Assembly (NCBI GenBank): GCA_027924585.1
Contig: BSBM01000917.1
Location: forward strand, 8,733,501-8,797,500
Reading direction: 5' to 3'
DNA length: 64,000 nt
Source: Larix kaempferi
Lineage: Eukaryota > Streptophyta > Pinopsida > Pinales > Pinaceae
Part shown: positions 36,649 to 50,700 of the stretch, piece after piece
Numbering within the stretch: position 1 is the first letter of the stretch
Layout of the letters: every line of letters starts with the position of its first letter
Translations under genes and position numbers: made by a program
Notes under the pieces: model-generated
What the model saw: the letters and a program-made list of their open reading frames with translations, nothing else
Told to the model about the DNA's origin: nothing
Database searches by the model: none

Positions 36649-39600
36649 AGCTTTTCTTATTTCCAAACACATGCGCAAACTATAGAAAGTCGTTCTGACG
36701 TAGAATGTGCATACTTTGTTGATTCCATTTATGAAATAAAACACATTTTCTAAAAACTCGTGTTTTTTAAGAAATCATGTAAACCTTCTAGAAGCTGTGA
36801 TTTTAAAAAACGGTTGAAGTAAAAAAATTTTATTTCCGGACGCATGCGCAAACTATAGAAAGTCGTTATGACATAGATATGCATACTTTGTAGATTCCAT
36901 TTATGAAATAAAACACATTTTCTAAAATCTCGTGTTTTTTACGAAATCATGTAAACCTTCTAGAAGCAGTGATTTTAAAAAACGGTGGAAGTAAGGTTAT
37001 CTTATTTCCGGACGCATGCGCAAACTATAGAAAGTCGTTATGACGTAGAATGTGCATACTTTGTTGATTCCATTTATGAAATAAAACACATTTTCTAAAA
37101 ACTCGTGTTTTTTACGAAATCATTTAAACCTTCTAGAAGCTGTGATTTTAAAAAACGGGGGAAGTAAGCTTTTCTTATTTCCGGACGCATGCGCAAACTA
37201 TAGAAAGTCGTTATGACGTAGAATGTGCATACTTTGTTGATTCTATTTATGAAATAAAACACATTTTCTAAAAACTCGTATTTTTTAAGAAATCATGTAA
37301 ACCTTCTAGAAGCTGTGATTTTAAAAAACGGGGGATGTAAGATTTTCTTATTTCCAAACGCATGCGCAAACTATAGAAAGTCGTTATGACGTAGAATGTG
37401 CTTACTTTGTTGATTCCATTTATGAAATAAAACACATTTTCTAAAAACTCGTGTTTTTGAAGAAATCATGTAAACCTTCTAGAAGCTGTGATTTTAAAAA
37501 ACGGTGGAAGTAAGCTTTTCTTATTTCCGGACGCATGCGCAAACTATAGAAAGTCGTTATGACGTGGAATGTGCATACTTTTTTTATTCCATTTATGAAA
37601 TAAAACACATTTTCTAAAAACTCATGTTTTTTAAGAAATCATGTAAACCTTCTAAAAGCTGTGATTTTAAAAAACGGGGAAGTAAGCTTTTCTTATTTCC
37701 GGACGCATGCGCAAACTATAGAAAGTCGTTATGACGTAGAATGTGCATACTTTGTAGATTCCATTTATGAAATAAAACACATTTTCTAAAAACTCGTGTT
37801 TTTTACGAAATCATGTAAACCTTCTAGAAGCTGTGATTTTAAAAAACGGTGGAAGTAAGCTTTTCTTATTTTCCGACGCATCCGCAAACTATAGAAAGTC
37901 CTTATGACGTAGAATGTGCATACTTTGTTGATTCTATTTATGAAATAAAACACATTTTCTAAAAACTCGTGTTTTTTAAGAAATCATGTAAACCTTCTAG
38001 AAGCTGTGATTTTAAATAACGGGGGAAGTAAGCTTTTCTTATTTCCAAACGCATGCGCAAACTATAGAAGGTCATTATGATGTAGAATGTGCATACTTTG
38101 TTGATTCCATTGATGAAATAAAACACATTTTCTAAAAACTCGTGTTTTTTACGAAATCATGTAAACCTTCTAGAAGCTGTGATTTTAAAAAACGAGGGAA
38201 GCAAGCTTTTCTTATTTCCAGACGAATGCGCAAACTATAGAAATTCGTTATGACGTATAATGTGCATACTTTGTTGATTCCATTTAAGAAATAAAACACA
38301 TTTTCTAAAAACTCGTGTCTTTTAAGAAATCATGTAAACCTTCTAGAAGCTGTGATTTTAAAAAACGGTGGAAGTAAGATTTTCTTATTTCCAGACGCAT
38401 GCGCAAACTATAGAAAGTCGTTGTGACGTAGAATGTGCATACTTTGTAGATTCCATTTATGAAATAAAACACATTTTCTAAAAACTCGTGTTTTTTACGA
38501 AATCATGTAAACCTTCTAGAAGCTGTGATTTTTATAAACGGTGGAAGTAAGCTTTTCTTATTTCCGGACGCATCCGCAATCTATAGAAAGTCCTTATGAC
38601 GTAGAATGTGCGTACTTTGTTGATTCTATTTATGAAATAAAACACATTTTCTAAAAACTCGTGTTTTTTAAGAAATCATGTAAACCTTCTAGAAGCTGTG
38701 ATTTTAAAAAATGGGGGAAGTAAGCTTTTCTTATTTCCAAACGCATGCGCAAACACTAGAAGGTCATTATGATGTAGAATGTGCATACTTTGTTGATTCC
38801 ATTGATGAAATAAAACACATTTTCTAAAAACTCGTGTTTTTTACGAAATCATGTAAACCTTCTAGAAGCTGCGATTTTAAAAAACGAGGGAAGTAAGCTT
38901 TTCTTATTACCAAATGCATGCGCAAACTATAGAAAGTCGTTATGACGTAGAACATGCACACTTTGTTGATTCCATTTATTTAATAAAACACATTTTCCAA
39001 AAACTCGTGTTTTCTAAGAAATCATTCAAAACTTCTAGAATCTGTGATTTTAAAAAACAGGGGAGGTAAGCTTTTCTTATTTCCGGACACATCCGCAAAC
39101 TATAGATAGTCGTTATGACGTAGAATGTGCATACTTTGTTGATTCCATTTATGAAATAAAACACATTTTCTAAAAACTCGTGTTTTTTAAGAAGTCATGT
39201 AAACCTTCTAGAAGTTGTGATTTTAAAAAATGGTGGAAGTAAGCTTTTCTTATTTCTGGACGCATGCGCAAACTATAGATAGTCCTTATGACGTAGAATG
39301 TGCATACTTTGTTGATTCTATTTATGAAATAAAACACATTTTCTAAAAACTCGTGTTTTTTAAGAAATCATGTAAACCTTCTAGAAGCTGTGATTTTAAA
39401 AAACGGGGGAAGTAAGCTTTTCTTATTTCCAAACGCATGCGCAAACTATAGAAGGTCATTATGATGTAGAATGTGCATACTTTGTTGATTCCATTGATGA
39501 AATAAAACACATTTTCTAAAAACTCGTGTTTTTTATGAAATCATGTAAACCTTCTAGAAGCTGCGATTTTAAAAAACGAGGGAAGTAAGCTTTTCTTATT

Positions 39601-40279
39601 ACCAAATGCATGCGCAAACTATAGAAAGTCGTTATGACGTAGAATGTGCATACTTTGTTGATTCCATTTATTTAATAAAACACATTTTCTAAAAACTCTT
39701 GTTTTTTAAGAAATCATTCAAAACTTCTAGAATCTGTGATTTTAAAAAACAGGGGAGGTAAGCTTTTCTTATTTCCGGACGCATCCGCAAACTATAGATA
39801 GTCGTTATGACGTAGAATGTGCATACTTTGTTGATTCCATTTATGAATTAAAACACATTTTCTAAAAACTCGTGTTTTTTAAGAAGTCATGTAAACCTTC
39901 TAGAAGTTGTGATTTTAAAAAATGGTGGAAGTAAGCTTTTCTTATTTCCGGACGCATGCGCAAACTATAGAAAGTCGTTATGACGTAGAATGTGCATACT
40001 TTTTTGATTCCATTTATGAAATAAAACACATTTTCTAAAAACTCGTGTTTTTTACGAAATCATGTAAACCTTCTAGAAGCTGTGATTTTAAAAAACCGGG
40101 GAAGTAAGCTATTCTTATTTCCAAACGCATGCGCAAACTATAGAAGGTCGTTATGATGTAGAACGTGCATACTTTGTTGATTCCATTTATGAAATAAAAC
40201 ACATTTTATAAAAACTCATGTTTTTTACGAAATTATGTAAACCTTCTAGAAGCTGTGATTTTAAAAAACGGGGGAAGTA
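36649..40279. repeat. HOR segment U8, rearranged cycle of 21 monomers
   Basis: Order: P13-P18, P19/P6 hybrid, P7, P8, then back to P5-P10, P11/P7 hybrid, P8-P12. The count is 21 as in the canonical cycle, but P20, P21 and P1-P4 are gone and P5-P10 sets are repeated, so equal length is coincidence. The P14 unit carries GTAAAAAAATTTTATTTCC. Confidence 0.8.
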
Positions 40280-43200
40280 AGCTTTTCTTATTTCCAAACA
40301 CATGCGCAAACTATAGAAAGTCGTTCTGACGTAGAATGTGCATACTTTGTTGATTCCATTTATGAAATAAAACACATTTTCTAAAAACTCGTGTTTTTTA
40401 AGAAATCATGTAAACCTTCTACAAGCTGTGATTTTAAAAAACGGTGGAAGTAAACTTTTCTTATTTCCGGACGCATGCGCAAACTATAGAAAGTCGTTAT
40501 GACATAGATGTGCATACTTTGTAGATTCCATTTATGAAATAAAACACATTTTCTAAAATCTCGTGTTTTTTACGAAATCATGTAAACCTTCTAGAAGCAG
40601 TGATTTTAAAAAACGGTGGAAGTAAGGTTTTCTTATTTCCGGACGCATGCGCAAACTATAGAAAGTCGTTATGACGTAGAATGTGCATACTTTGTTGATT
40701 CCATTTATGAAATAAAACACATTTTCTAAAATGTCGTGTTTTTTACGAAATCATGTAAACCTTCTAGAAGCAGTGATTTTAAAAAACGGTGGAAGTAAGG
40801 TTTTCTTATTTCCGGACGCATGCGCAAACTATAGAAAGTCGTTATGACGTAGAATGTGCATACTTTGTTGATTCCATTTATGAAATAAAACACATTTTCT
40901 AAAAACTCGTGTTTTTTACGAAATCATTTAAACCTTCTAGAAGCTGTGATTTTAAAAAACGGGGGAAGTAAGCTTTTCTTATTTCCGGACGCATGCGCAA
41001 ACTATAGAAAGTCGTTATGACGTAGAATGTGCATACTTTGTTGATTCTATTTATGAAATAAAACACATTTTCTAAAAACTCGTGTTTTTGAGGAAATCAT
41101 GTAAACCTTCTAGAAGCTGTGATTTTAAAAAACGGGGGATGTAAGCTTTTCTTATTTCCAAACGCATGCGCAAACTATAGAAAGTCGTTATGACGTAGAA
41201 TGTGCTTACTTTGTTGATTCCATTTATGAAATAAAACACATTTTCTAAAAACTCGTGTTTTTTAAGAAATCATGTAAACCTTCTAGAAGCTGTGATTTTA
41301 AAAAACGGTGGAAGTAAGCTTTTCGTATTTCCTGACGCATGCGCAAACTATAGAAAGTCGTTATGACGTGGAATGTGCATACTTTTTTTATTCCATTTAT
41401 GAAATAAAACACATTTTCTAAAAACTCATGTTTTTTAAGAAATCATGTAAACCTTCTAAAAGCTGTGATTTTAAAAAACAGGGAAGTAAGCTTTTCTTAT
41501 TTCCGGACGCATGCGCAAACTATAGAAAGTCGTTATGACGTAGAATGTGCATACTTTGTAGATTCCATTTATGAAATAAAAGACATTTTCTAAAAACTCG
41601 TGTTTTTTACGAAATCATGTACACCTTCTAGAAGCTGTGATTTTAAAAAACGGTGGAAGTAAGCTTTTCTTATTTCTGGACGCATGCACAAACTATAGAA
41701 AGTCGTTATGACGTAGAATGTGCTTACTTTGTAGATTCCATTTATGAAATAAAACAAATTTTCGAAAAACTCGTGTTTTTTACGAAATCATGTAAACCTT
41801 CTAGAAGCTGTGATTTTAAAAAACGGTGGAAGTAAGCCTTTCTTATTTCCGGACGCAAGCGCAAACTATAGAAAGTCGTTATGATGTAGAATGTGCATAC
41901 TTTGTTGATTCCATTTATGAAATAAAACACATTTTCTAAAAACTCGTGTTTTTTAAGAAATCATGTAAACCTTCTAGAAGCTGTGATTTTAAAAAACGGG
42001 GCAAGTAAGCTTTTCTTATTTCCGGACGCATGCGCAAACTATAGAAAGTCGTTATGACGTAGAATGTGCCTACTTTTTTGATTCCATTTATGAAATAAAA
42101 CACATTTTCTAAAAACTCGTGTTTTTTAAGAAATCATGTAAACATTCTAGAAGCTGTGATTTTAAAAAACGGTGGAAGTAAGCTTTTCTTATTTCCGGAC
42201 GCATGCGCAAACTATAGAAAGTCGTTATGACGTAGAATGTGCATACTTTTTTGATTCCATTTATGAAATAAAACACATTTTCTAAAAACTCGTGTTTTTT
42301 AAGAAATCATGTAAACCTTCTAGAAGCTATCATTTTAAAAAACGGGGGAAGTAAGCTTTTCTTATTTCCAAACGCATGCTCAAACTATAGAAAGTCTTTA
42401 TGACGTAGAATGTACATACTTTGTTGATTCCATTTTTTAAATAAAACACATTTTCTAAAAACTCGTGTTTTTTAATAAATCATGTAAACCTTCTAGAAGC
42501 TGTGATTTTAAAAAACGGGGGAGGTAAGCTTTTCTTATTTCCGGTCGCATAAGCAAACTATAGGAAGTCGTTATGACATAGAATGTGCATACTTTGTAGA
42601 TTCCATCTATGAAATAAAACACATTTTCTAAAAACTCATGTTTTTTAATAAATCATGTAAACCTTCTAGAAGCTGTGATTTTAAAAAACGGGGGAAGCAA
42701 GCTTTTCTTATTTCCAGACGAATGCGCAAACTATAGAAATTCGTTATGACGTATAATGTGCATACTTTGTTGATTCCATTTAAGAAATAAAACACATTTT
42801 CTAAAAACTCGTGTCTTTTAAGAAATCATGTAAACCTTCTAGAAGCTGTGATTTTAAAAAACGGTGGAAGTAAGATTTTCTTATTTCCAGACGCATGCGC
42901 AAACTATAGAAAGTCGTTGTGACGTAGAATGTGCATACTTTGTAGATTCCATTTATGAAATAAAACACATTTTCTAAAAACTCGTGTTTTTTACGAAATC
43001 ATGTAAACCTTCTAGAAGCTGTGATTTTGAAAAACGGTGGAAGTAAGCTTTTCTTATTTCCGGACGCATCCGCAAACTATAGAAAGTCCTTATGACGTAG
43101 AATGTGCATACTTTGTTGATTCTATTTATGAAATAAAACACATTTTCTAAAAACTCGTGTTTTTTAAGAAATCATGTAAACCTTCTAGAAGCTGTGATTT

Positions 43201-44083
43201 TAAAAAACGGGGGAAGTAAGCTTTTCTTATTTCCAAACGCATGCGCAAACTATAGAAGGTCATTATGATGTAGAATGTGCATACTTTGTTGATTCCATTG
43301 ATGAAATAAAACACATTTTCTAAAAACTCGTGTGTTTTACGAAATCATGTAAACCTTCTAGAAGCTGTGATTTTAAAAAACGAGGGAAGTAAGCTTTTCT
43401 TATTACCAAATGCATGCGCAAACTATAGAAAGTCGTTATGACGTAGAATGTGCATACTTTGTTGATTCCATTTATTTAATGAAACACATTTTCTAAAAAC
43501 TCGTGTTTTTTAAGAAATCATTCAAAACTTCTAGAATCTGTGATTTTAAAAAACAGGTGAGGTAAGCTTTTCTTATTTCCAGACGCATCCGCAAACTATA
43601 GATAGTCGTTATGACGTAGAATGTGCATACTTTGTTGATTCCATTTATGAAATAAAACACATTTTCTAAAAACTCATGTTTTTTAAGAAGTCATGTAAAC
43701 CTTCTAGAAGTTGTGATTTTAAAAAATGGTGGAAGTAAGCTTTTCTTATTTCCGGACGCATGCGCAAACTATAGAAAGTCGTTATGACATAGAATGTGCA
43801 TACTTTTTTGATTCCATTTATGAAATAAAACACATTTTCTAAAAACTCGTGTTTTTTACGAAATCATGTAAACCTTCTAGAAGCTGTGATTTTAAAAAAC
43901 CGGAGAAGTAAGCTATTCTTATTTCCAAACGCATGCGCAAACTATAGAAGGTCGTTATGATGTAGAATGTGCATACTTTGTTGATTCCATTTATGAAATA
44001 AAACACATTTTATAAAAACTCATGTTTTTTACGAAATTATGTAAACCTTCTAGAAGGTGTGATTTTAAAAAACGGGGGAAGTA
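40280..44083. repeat. HOR segment U9, 22 monomers
   Basis: The canonical 21-mer plus one extra P15/P14 hybrid at the duplication junction. From 40697 on it repeats the 33262-36648 sequence. Confidence 0.82.
41760..41776 (+). other. CENP-B-box-like 17-mer in P20, duplicate
   Basis: Copy of the site at 34325, displaced by the 7,435-bp duplication. Confidence 0.3.
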
Positions 44084-47000
44084 AGCTTTTCTTATTTCCA
44101 AACACATGCGCAAACTATAGAAAGTCGTTCTGACGTAGAATGTGCATACTTTGTTGATTCCATTTATGAAATAAAACACATTTTCTAAAAACTCGTGTTT
44201 TTTAAGAAATCATGTAAACCTTCTAGAAGCTGTGATTTTAAAAAACGGTTGAAGTAAAAAAATTTTATTTCCGGACGCATGCGCAAACTATAGAAAGTCG
44301 TTATGACATAGATATGCATACTTTGTAGATTCCATTTATGAAATAAAACACATTTTCTAAAATCTCGTGTTTTTTACGAAATCATGTAAACCTTCTAGAA
44401 GCAGTGATTTTAAAAAACGGTGGAAGTAAGGTTATCTTATTTCCGGACGCATGCGCAAACTATAGAAAGTCGTTATGACGTAGAATGTGCATACTTTGTT
44501 GATTCCATTTATGAAATAAAACACATTTTCTAAAAACTCGTGTTTTTTACGAAATCATTTAAACCTTCTAGAAGCTGTGATTTTAAAAAACGGGGGAAGT
44601 AAGCTTTTCTTATTTCCGGACGCATGCGCAAACTATAGAAAGTCGTTATGACGTAGAATGTGCATACTTTGTTGATTCTATTTATGAAATAAAACACATT
44701 TTCTAAAAACTCGTATTTTTTAAGAAATCATGTAAACCTTCTAGAAGCTGTGATTTTAAAAAACGGGGGATGTAAGATTTTCTTATTTCCAAACGCATGC
44801 GCAAACTATAGAAAGTCGTTATGACGTAGAATGTGCTTACTTTGTTGATTCCATTTATGAAATAAAACACATTTTCTAAAAACTCGTGTTTTTGAAGAAA
44901 TCATGTAAACCTTCTAGAAGCTGTGATTTTAAAAAACGGTGGAAGTAAGCTTTTCTTATTTCCGGACGCATGCGCAAACTATAGAAAGTCGTTATGACGT
45001 GGAATGTGCATACTTTTTTTATTCCATTTATGAAATAAAACACATTTTCTAAAAACTCATGTTTTTTAAGAAATCATGTAAACCTTCTAAAAGCTGTGAT
45101 TTTAAAAAACGGGGAAGTAAGCTTTTCTTATTTCCGGACGCATGCGCAAACTATAGAAAGTCGTTATGACGTAGAATGTGCATACTTTGTAGATTCCATT
45201 TATGAAATAAAACACATTTTCTAAAAACTCGTGTTTTTTACGAAATCATGTAAACCTTCTAGAAGCTGTGATTTTAAAAAACGGTGGAAGTAAGCTTTTC
45301 TTATTTTCCGACGCATCCGCAAACTATAGAAAGTCCTTATGACGTAGAATGTGCATACTTTGTTGATTCTATTTATGAAATAAAACACATTTTCTAAAAA
45401 CTCGTGTTTTTTAAGAAATCATGTAAACCTTCTAGAAGCTGTGATTTTAAATAACGGGGGAAGTAAGCTTTTCTTATTTCCAAACGCATGCGCAAACTAT
45501 AGAAGGTCATTATGATGTAGAATGTGCATACTTTGTTGATTCCATTGATGAAATAAAACACATTTTCTAAAAACTCGTGTTTTTTACGAAATCATGTAAA
45601 CCTTCTAGAAGCTGTGATTTTAAAAAACGAGGGAAGCAAGCTTTTCTTATTTCCAGACGAATGCGCAAACTATAGAAATTCGTTATGACGTATAATGTGC
45701 ATACTTTGTTGATTCCATTTAAGAAATAAAACACATTTTCTAAAAACTCGTGTCTTTTAAGAAATCATGTAAACCTTCTAGAAGCTGTGATTTTAAAAAA
45801 CGGTGGAAGTAAGATTTTCTTATTTCCAGACGCATGCGCAAACTATAGAAAGTCGTTGTGACGTAGAATGTGCATACTTTGTAGATTCCATTTATGAAAT
45901 AAAACACATTTTCTAAAAACTCGTGTTTTTTACGAAATCATGTAAACCTTCTAGAAGCTGTGATTTTTATAAACGGTGGAAGTAAGCTTTTCTTATTTCC
46001 GGACGCATCCGCAATCTATAGAAAGTCCTTATGACGTAGAATGTGCGTACTTTGTTGATTCTATTTATGAAATAAAACACATTTTCTAAAAACTCGTGTT
46101 TTTTAAGAAATCATGTAAACCTTCTAGAAGCTGTGATTTTAAAAAATGGGGGAAGTAAGCTTTTCTTATTTCCAAACGCATGCGCAAACACTAGAAGGTC
46201 ATTATGATGTAGAATGTGCATACTTTGTTGATTCCATTGATGAAATAAAACACATTTTCTAAAAACTCGTGTTTTTTACGAAATCATGTAAACCTTCTAG
46301 AAGCTGCGATTTTAAAAAACGAGGGAAGTAAGCTTTTCTTATTACCAAATGCATGCGCAAACTATAGAAAGTCGTTATGACGTAGAACATGCACACTTTG
46401 TTGATTCCATTTATTTAATAAAACACATTTTCCAAAAACTCGTGTTTTCTAAGAAATCATTCAAAACTTCTAGAATCTGTGATTTTAAAAAACAGGGGAG
46501 GTAAGCTTTTCTTATTTCCGGACACATCCGCAAACTATAGATAGTCGTTATGACGTAGAATGTGCATACTTTGTTGATTCCATTTATGAAATAAAACACA
46601 TTTTCTAAAAACTCGTGTTTTTTAAGAAGTCATGTAAACCTTCTAGAAGTTGTGATTTTAAAAAATGGTGGAAGTAAGCTTTTCTTATTTCTGGACGCAT
46701 GCGCAAACTATAGATAGTCCTTATGACGTAGAATGTGCATACTTTGTTGATTCTATTTATGAAATAAAACACATTTTCTAAAAACTCGTGTTTTTTAAGA
46801 AATCATGTAAACCTTCTAGAAGCTGTGATTTTAAAAAACGGGGGAAGTAAGCTTTTCTTATTTCCAAACGCATGCGCAAACTATAGAAGGTCATTATGAT
46901 GTAGAATGTGCATACTTTGTTGATTCCATTGATGAAATAAAACACATTTTCTAAAAACTCGTGTTTTTTATGAAATCATGTAAACCTTCTAGAAGCTGCG

Positions 47001-47714
47001 ATTTTAAAAAACGAGGGAAGTAAGCTTTTCTTATTACCAAATGCATGCGCAAACTATAGAAAGTCGTTATGACGTAGAATGTGCATACTTTGTTGATTCC
47101 ATTTATTTAATAAAACACATTTTCTAAAAACTCTTGTTTTTTAAGAAATCATTCAAAACTTCTAGAATCTGTGATTTTAAAAAACAGGGGAGGTAAGCTT
47201 TTCTTATTTCCGGACGCATCCGCAAACTATAGATAGTCGTTATGACGTAGAATGTGCATACTTTGTTGATTCCATTTATGAATTAAAACACATTTTCTAA
47301 AAACTCGTGTTTTTTAAGAAGTCATGTAAACCTTCTAGAAGTTGTGATTTTAAAAAATGGTGGAAGTAAGCTTTTCTTATTTCCGGACGCATGCGCAAAC
47401 TATAGAAAGTCGTTATGACGTAGAATGTGCATACTTTTTTGATTCCATTTATGAAATAAAACACATTTTCTAAAAACTCGTGTTTTTTACGAAATCATGT
47501 AAACCTTCTAGAAGCTGTGATTTTAAAAAACCGGGGAAGTAAGCTATTCTTATTTCCAAACGCATGCGCAAACTATAGAAGGTCGTTATGATGTAGAACG
47601 TGCATACTTTGTTGATTCCATTTATGAAATAAAACACATTTTATAAAAACTCATGTTTTTTACGAAATTATGTAAACCTTCTAGAAGCTGTGATTTTAAA
47701 AAACGGGGGAAGTA
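44084..47714. repeat. HOR segment U10, rearranged 21-monomer cycle
   Basis: Same rearranged order and private variants as 36649-40279, displaced by 7,435 bp. Confidence 0.82.
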
Positions 47715-50700
47715 AGCTTTTCTTATTTCCAAACACATGCGCAAACTATAGAAAGTCGTTCTGACGTAGAATGTGCATACTTTGTTGATTCCATTTATGA
47801 AATAAAACACATTTTCTAAAAACTCGTGTTTTTTAAGAAATCATGTAAACCTTCTACAAGCTGTGATTTTAAAAAACGGTGGAAGTAAACTTTTCTTATT
47901 TCCGGACGCATGCGCAAACTATAGAAAGTCGTTATGACATAGATGTGCATACTTTGTAGATTCCATTTATGAAATAAAACACATTTTCTAAAATCTCGTG
48001 TTTTTTACGAAATCATGTAAACCTTCTAGAAGCAGTGATTTTAAAAAACGGTGGAAGTAAGGTTTTCTTATTTCCGGACGCATGCGCAAACTATAGAAAG
48101 TCGTTATGACGTAGAATGTGCATACTTTGTTGATTCCATTTATGAAATAAAACACATTTTCTAAAAACTCGTGTTTTTTACGAAATCATCTAAACCTTCT
48201 AGAAGCTGTGATTTTAAAAAACGGGGGAAGTAAGCTTTTCTTATTTCCGGACGCATGCGCAAACTATAGAAAGTCGTTATGACGTAGAATGTGCATACTT
48301 TGTTGATTCTATTTATGAAATAAAACACATTTTCTAAAAACTCGTATTTTTTAAGAAATCATGTAAACCTTCTAGAAGCTGTGATTTTAAAAAACGGGGG
48401 ATGTAAGCTTTTCTTATTTCCAAACGCATGCGCAAACTATAGAAAGTCGTTATGACGTAGAATGTGCTTACTTTGTTGATTCCATTTATGAAATAAAACA
48501 CATTTTCTAAAAACTCGTGTTTTTGAAGAAATCATGTAAACCTTCTAGAAGCTGTGATTTTAAAAAACGGTGGAAGTAAGCTTTTCTTATTTCAGGACGC
48601 ATGCGCAAACTATAGAAAGTCGTTATAACGTGGAATGTGCATACTTTTTTGATTCCATTTATGAAATAAAACACATTTTCTAAAAACTCGTGTTTTTTAA
48701 GAAATCATGTAAACCTTCTAGAAGCTGTCATTTTAAAAAACGGGGGAAGTAAGCTTTTCTTATTTCCAAATGCATGCTCAAACTGTAGAAAGTCTTTATG
48801 ACGTAGAATGTACATACTTTGTTGATTCCATTTTTTAAATAAAACACAGTTTCTAAAAACTCGTGTTTTTTAATAAATCATGTAAACCTTCTAGAAGCTG
48901 TGATTTTAAAAAACGGGGGAGGTAAGCTTTTCTTATTTCCGTACGCATAAGCAAACTATAGAAAGTCGTTATGACATCGAATGTGCATACTTTGTAGATT
49001 CCATCTATGAAATAAAACACATTTTCTAAAAACTCATGTTTTTTAATAAATCATGTAAACCTTCTAGAAGCTGTGATTTTAAAAAACGGGGGAAGCAAGC
49101 TTTTCTTATTTCCAGACGAATGCGCAAACTATAGAAATTCTTTATGACGTATAATATGCATACTTTGTTGATTCCATTTAAGAAATAAAACACATTTTCT
49201 AAAAACTCGTGTCTTTTAAGAAATCATGTAAACCTTCTAGAAGCTGTGATTTTAAAAAACGGTGGAAGTAAGATTTTCTTATTTCCGGACGCATGCGCAA
49301 ACTATAGAAAGTCGTTGTGACGTAGAATGTGCATACTTTGTAGATTCCATTTATGAAATAAAACACATTTTCTAAAAACTCGTGTTTTTTACGAAATCAT
49401 GTAAACCTTCTAGAAGCTGTGATTTTAAAAAACGGTGGAAGTAAGCTTTTCTTATTTCCGGACGCATCCGCAAACTATAGAAAGTCCTTATGACGTAGAA
49501 TGTGCATACTTTGTTGATTCTATTTATGAAATAAAACACATTTTCTAAAAACTCGTGTTTTTTAAGAAATCATGTTAACCTTCTAGAAGCTGTGATTTTA
49601 AAAAACGGGGGAAGTAAGCTTTTCTTATTTACAAACGCATGCGCAAACTATAGAAGGTCATTATGATGTAGAATGTGCATACTTTGTTGATTCCATTGAT
49701 GAAATAAAACACATTTTCTAAAAACTCGTGTTTTTTACGAAATCATGTAAACCTTCTAGAAGCTGCGATTTTAAAAAACGAGGGAAGTAAGCTTTTCTTA
49801 TTACCAAAGGCATGCGCAAACTATAGAAAGTCGTTATGACGTAGGATGTGCATACTTTGTTGATTCCATTTATTTAATAAAACACATTTTCTAAAAACTC
49901 GTGTTTTTTAAGAAATCATTCAAAACTTCTAGAATCTGTGATTTTAAAAAACAGGGGAGGTAAGCTTTTCTTATTTCCAGACGCATCCGCAAACTATAGA
50001 TAGTCGTTATGACGTAGAATGTGCATACTTTGTTGATTCCATTTATGAAATAAAACACATTTTCTAAAAACTCGTGTTTTTTACGAAATCATCTAAACCT
50101 TCTAGAAGCTGTGATTTTAAAAAACGGGGGAAGTAAGCTTTTCTTATTTCCGGACGCATGCGCAAACTATAGAAAGTCGTTATGACGTAGAATGTGCTTA
50201 CTTTGTTGATTCCATTTATGAAATAAAACACATTTTCTAAAAACTCGTGTTTTTGAAGAAATCATGTAAACCTTCTAGAAGCTGTGATTTAAAAAAACGG
50301 TGGAAGTAAGCTTTTCTTATTTCCGGACGCATGCGCAAACTATAGAAAGTCGTTATGACGTGGAATGTGCATACTTTTTTTATTCCATTTATGAAATAAA
50401 ACACATTTTCTAAAAACTCGTGTTTTTTAAGAAATCATGTAAACCTTCTAGAAGCTGTCATTTTAAAAAACGGGGGAAGTAAGCTTTTCTTATTTCCAAA
50501 CGCATGCTCAAACTATAGAAAGTCTTTATGACGGAGAATGTACATACTTTGTTGATTCCATTTTTTAAATAAAACACAGTTTCTAAAAACTCGTGTTTTT
50601 TAATAAATCATGTAAACCTTCTAGAAGCTGTGATTTTAAAAAACGGGGGAAGTAAGCTTTTCTTATTTCCGGACGCATAAGCAAACTATAGAAAGTCGTT

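Larger units (their letters stand above)
33262..40696. repeat. Tandem duplication of 7,435 bp, copy A
   Basis: Private variants of this segment recur exactly 7,435 bp later: AAATGTCGTG (33294), GTTTTTGAGG, CTTTTCGTATTTCCTG, CTATCATTTT, CCGGTCGCATAAGC, TTTTGAAAAACGG, GTGTGTTTTACG, GTAAAAAAATTTTATTTCC, TTTTCCGACGC, TTTAAATAACGG, GAACATGCACAC and TTCTACAAGC. I found no mismatch at any compared site. The start lies anywhere in 33262-33297 because about 35 bp are identical at both ends. Confidence 0.88.
40697..48131. repeat. Tandem duplication of 7,435 bp, copy B
   Basis: Directly abuts copy A. The junction (40697-40732) sits inside a monomer that is P15 in its front part and P14 behind, with AAATGTCGTG. 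The other end (48132-48167) leaves the duplication with AAAACTCGTG. Confidence 0.88.

Noticed and set aside
40697-40732. Target-site duplication of a mobile element at the ends of the 7,435-bp duplication
   Set aside because: The 35 bp shared at the ends are ordinary monomer sequence present in most units; homologous unequal exchange explains it.
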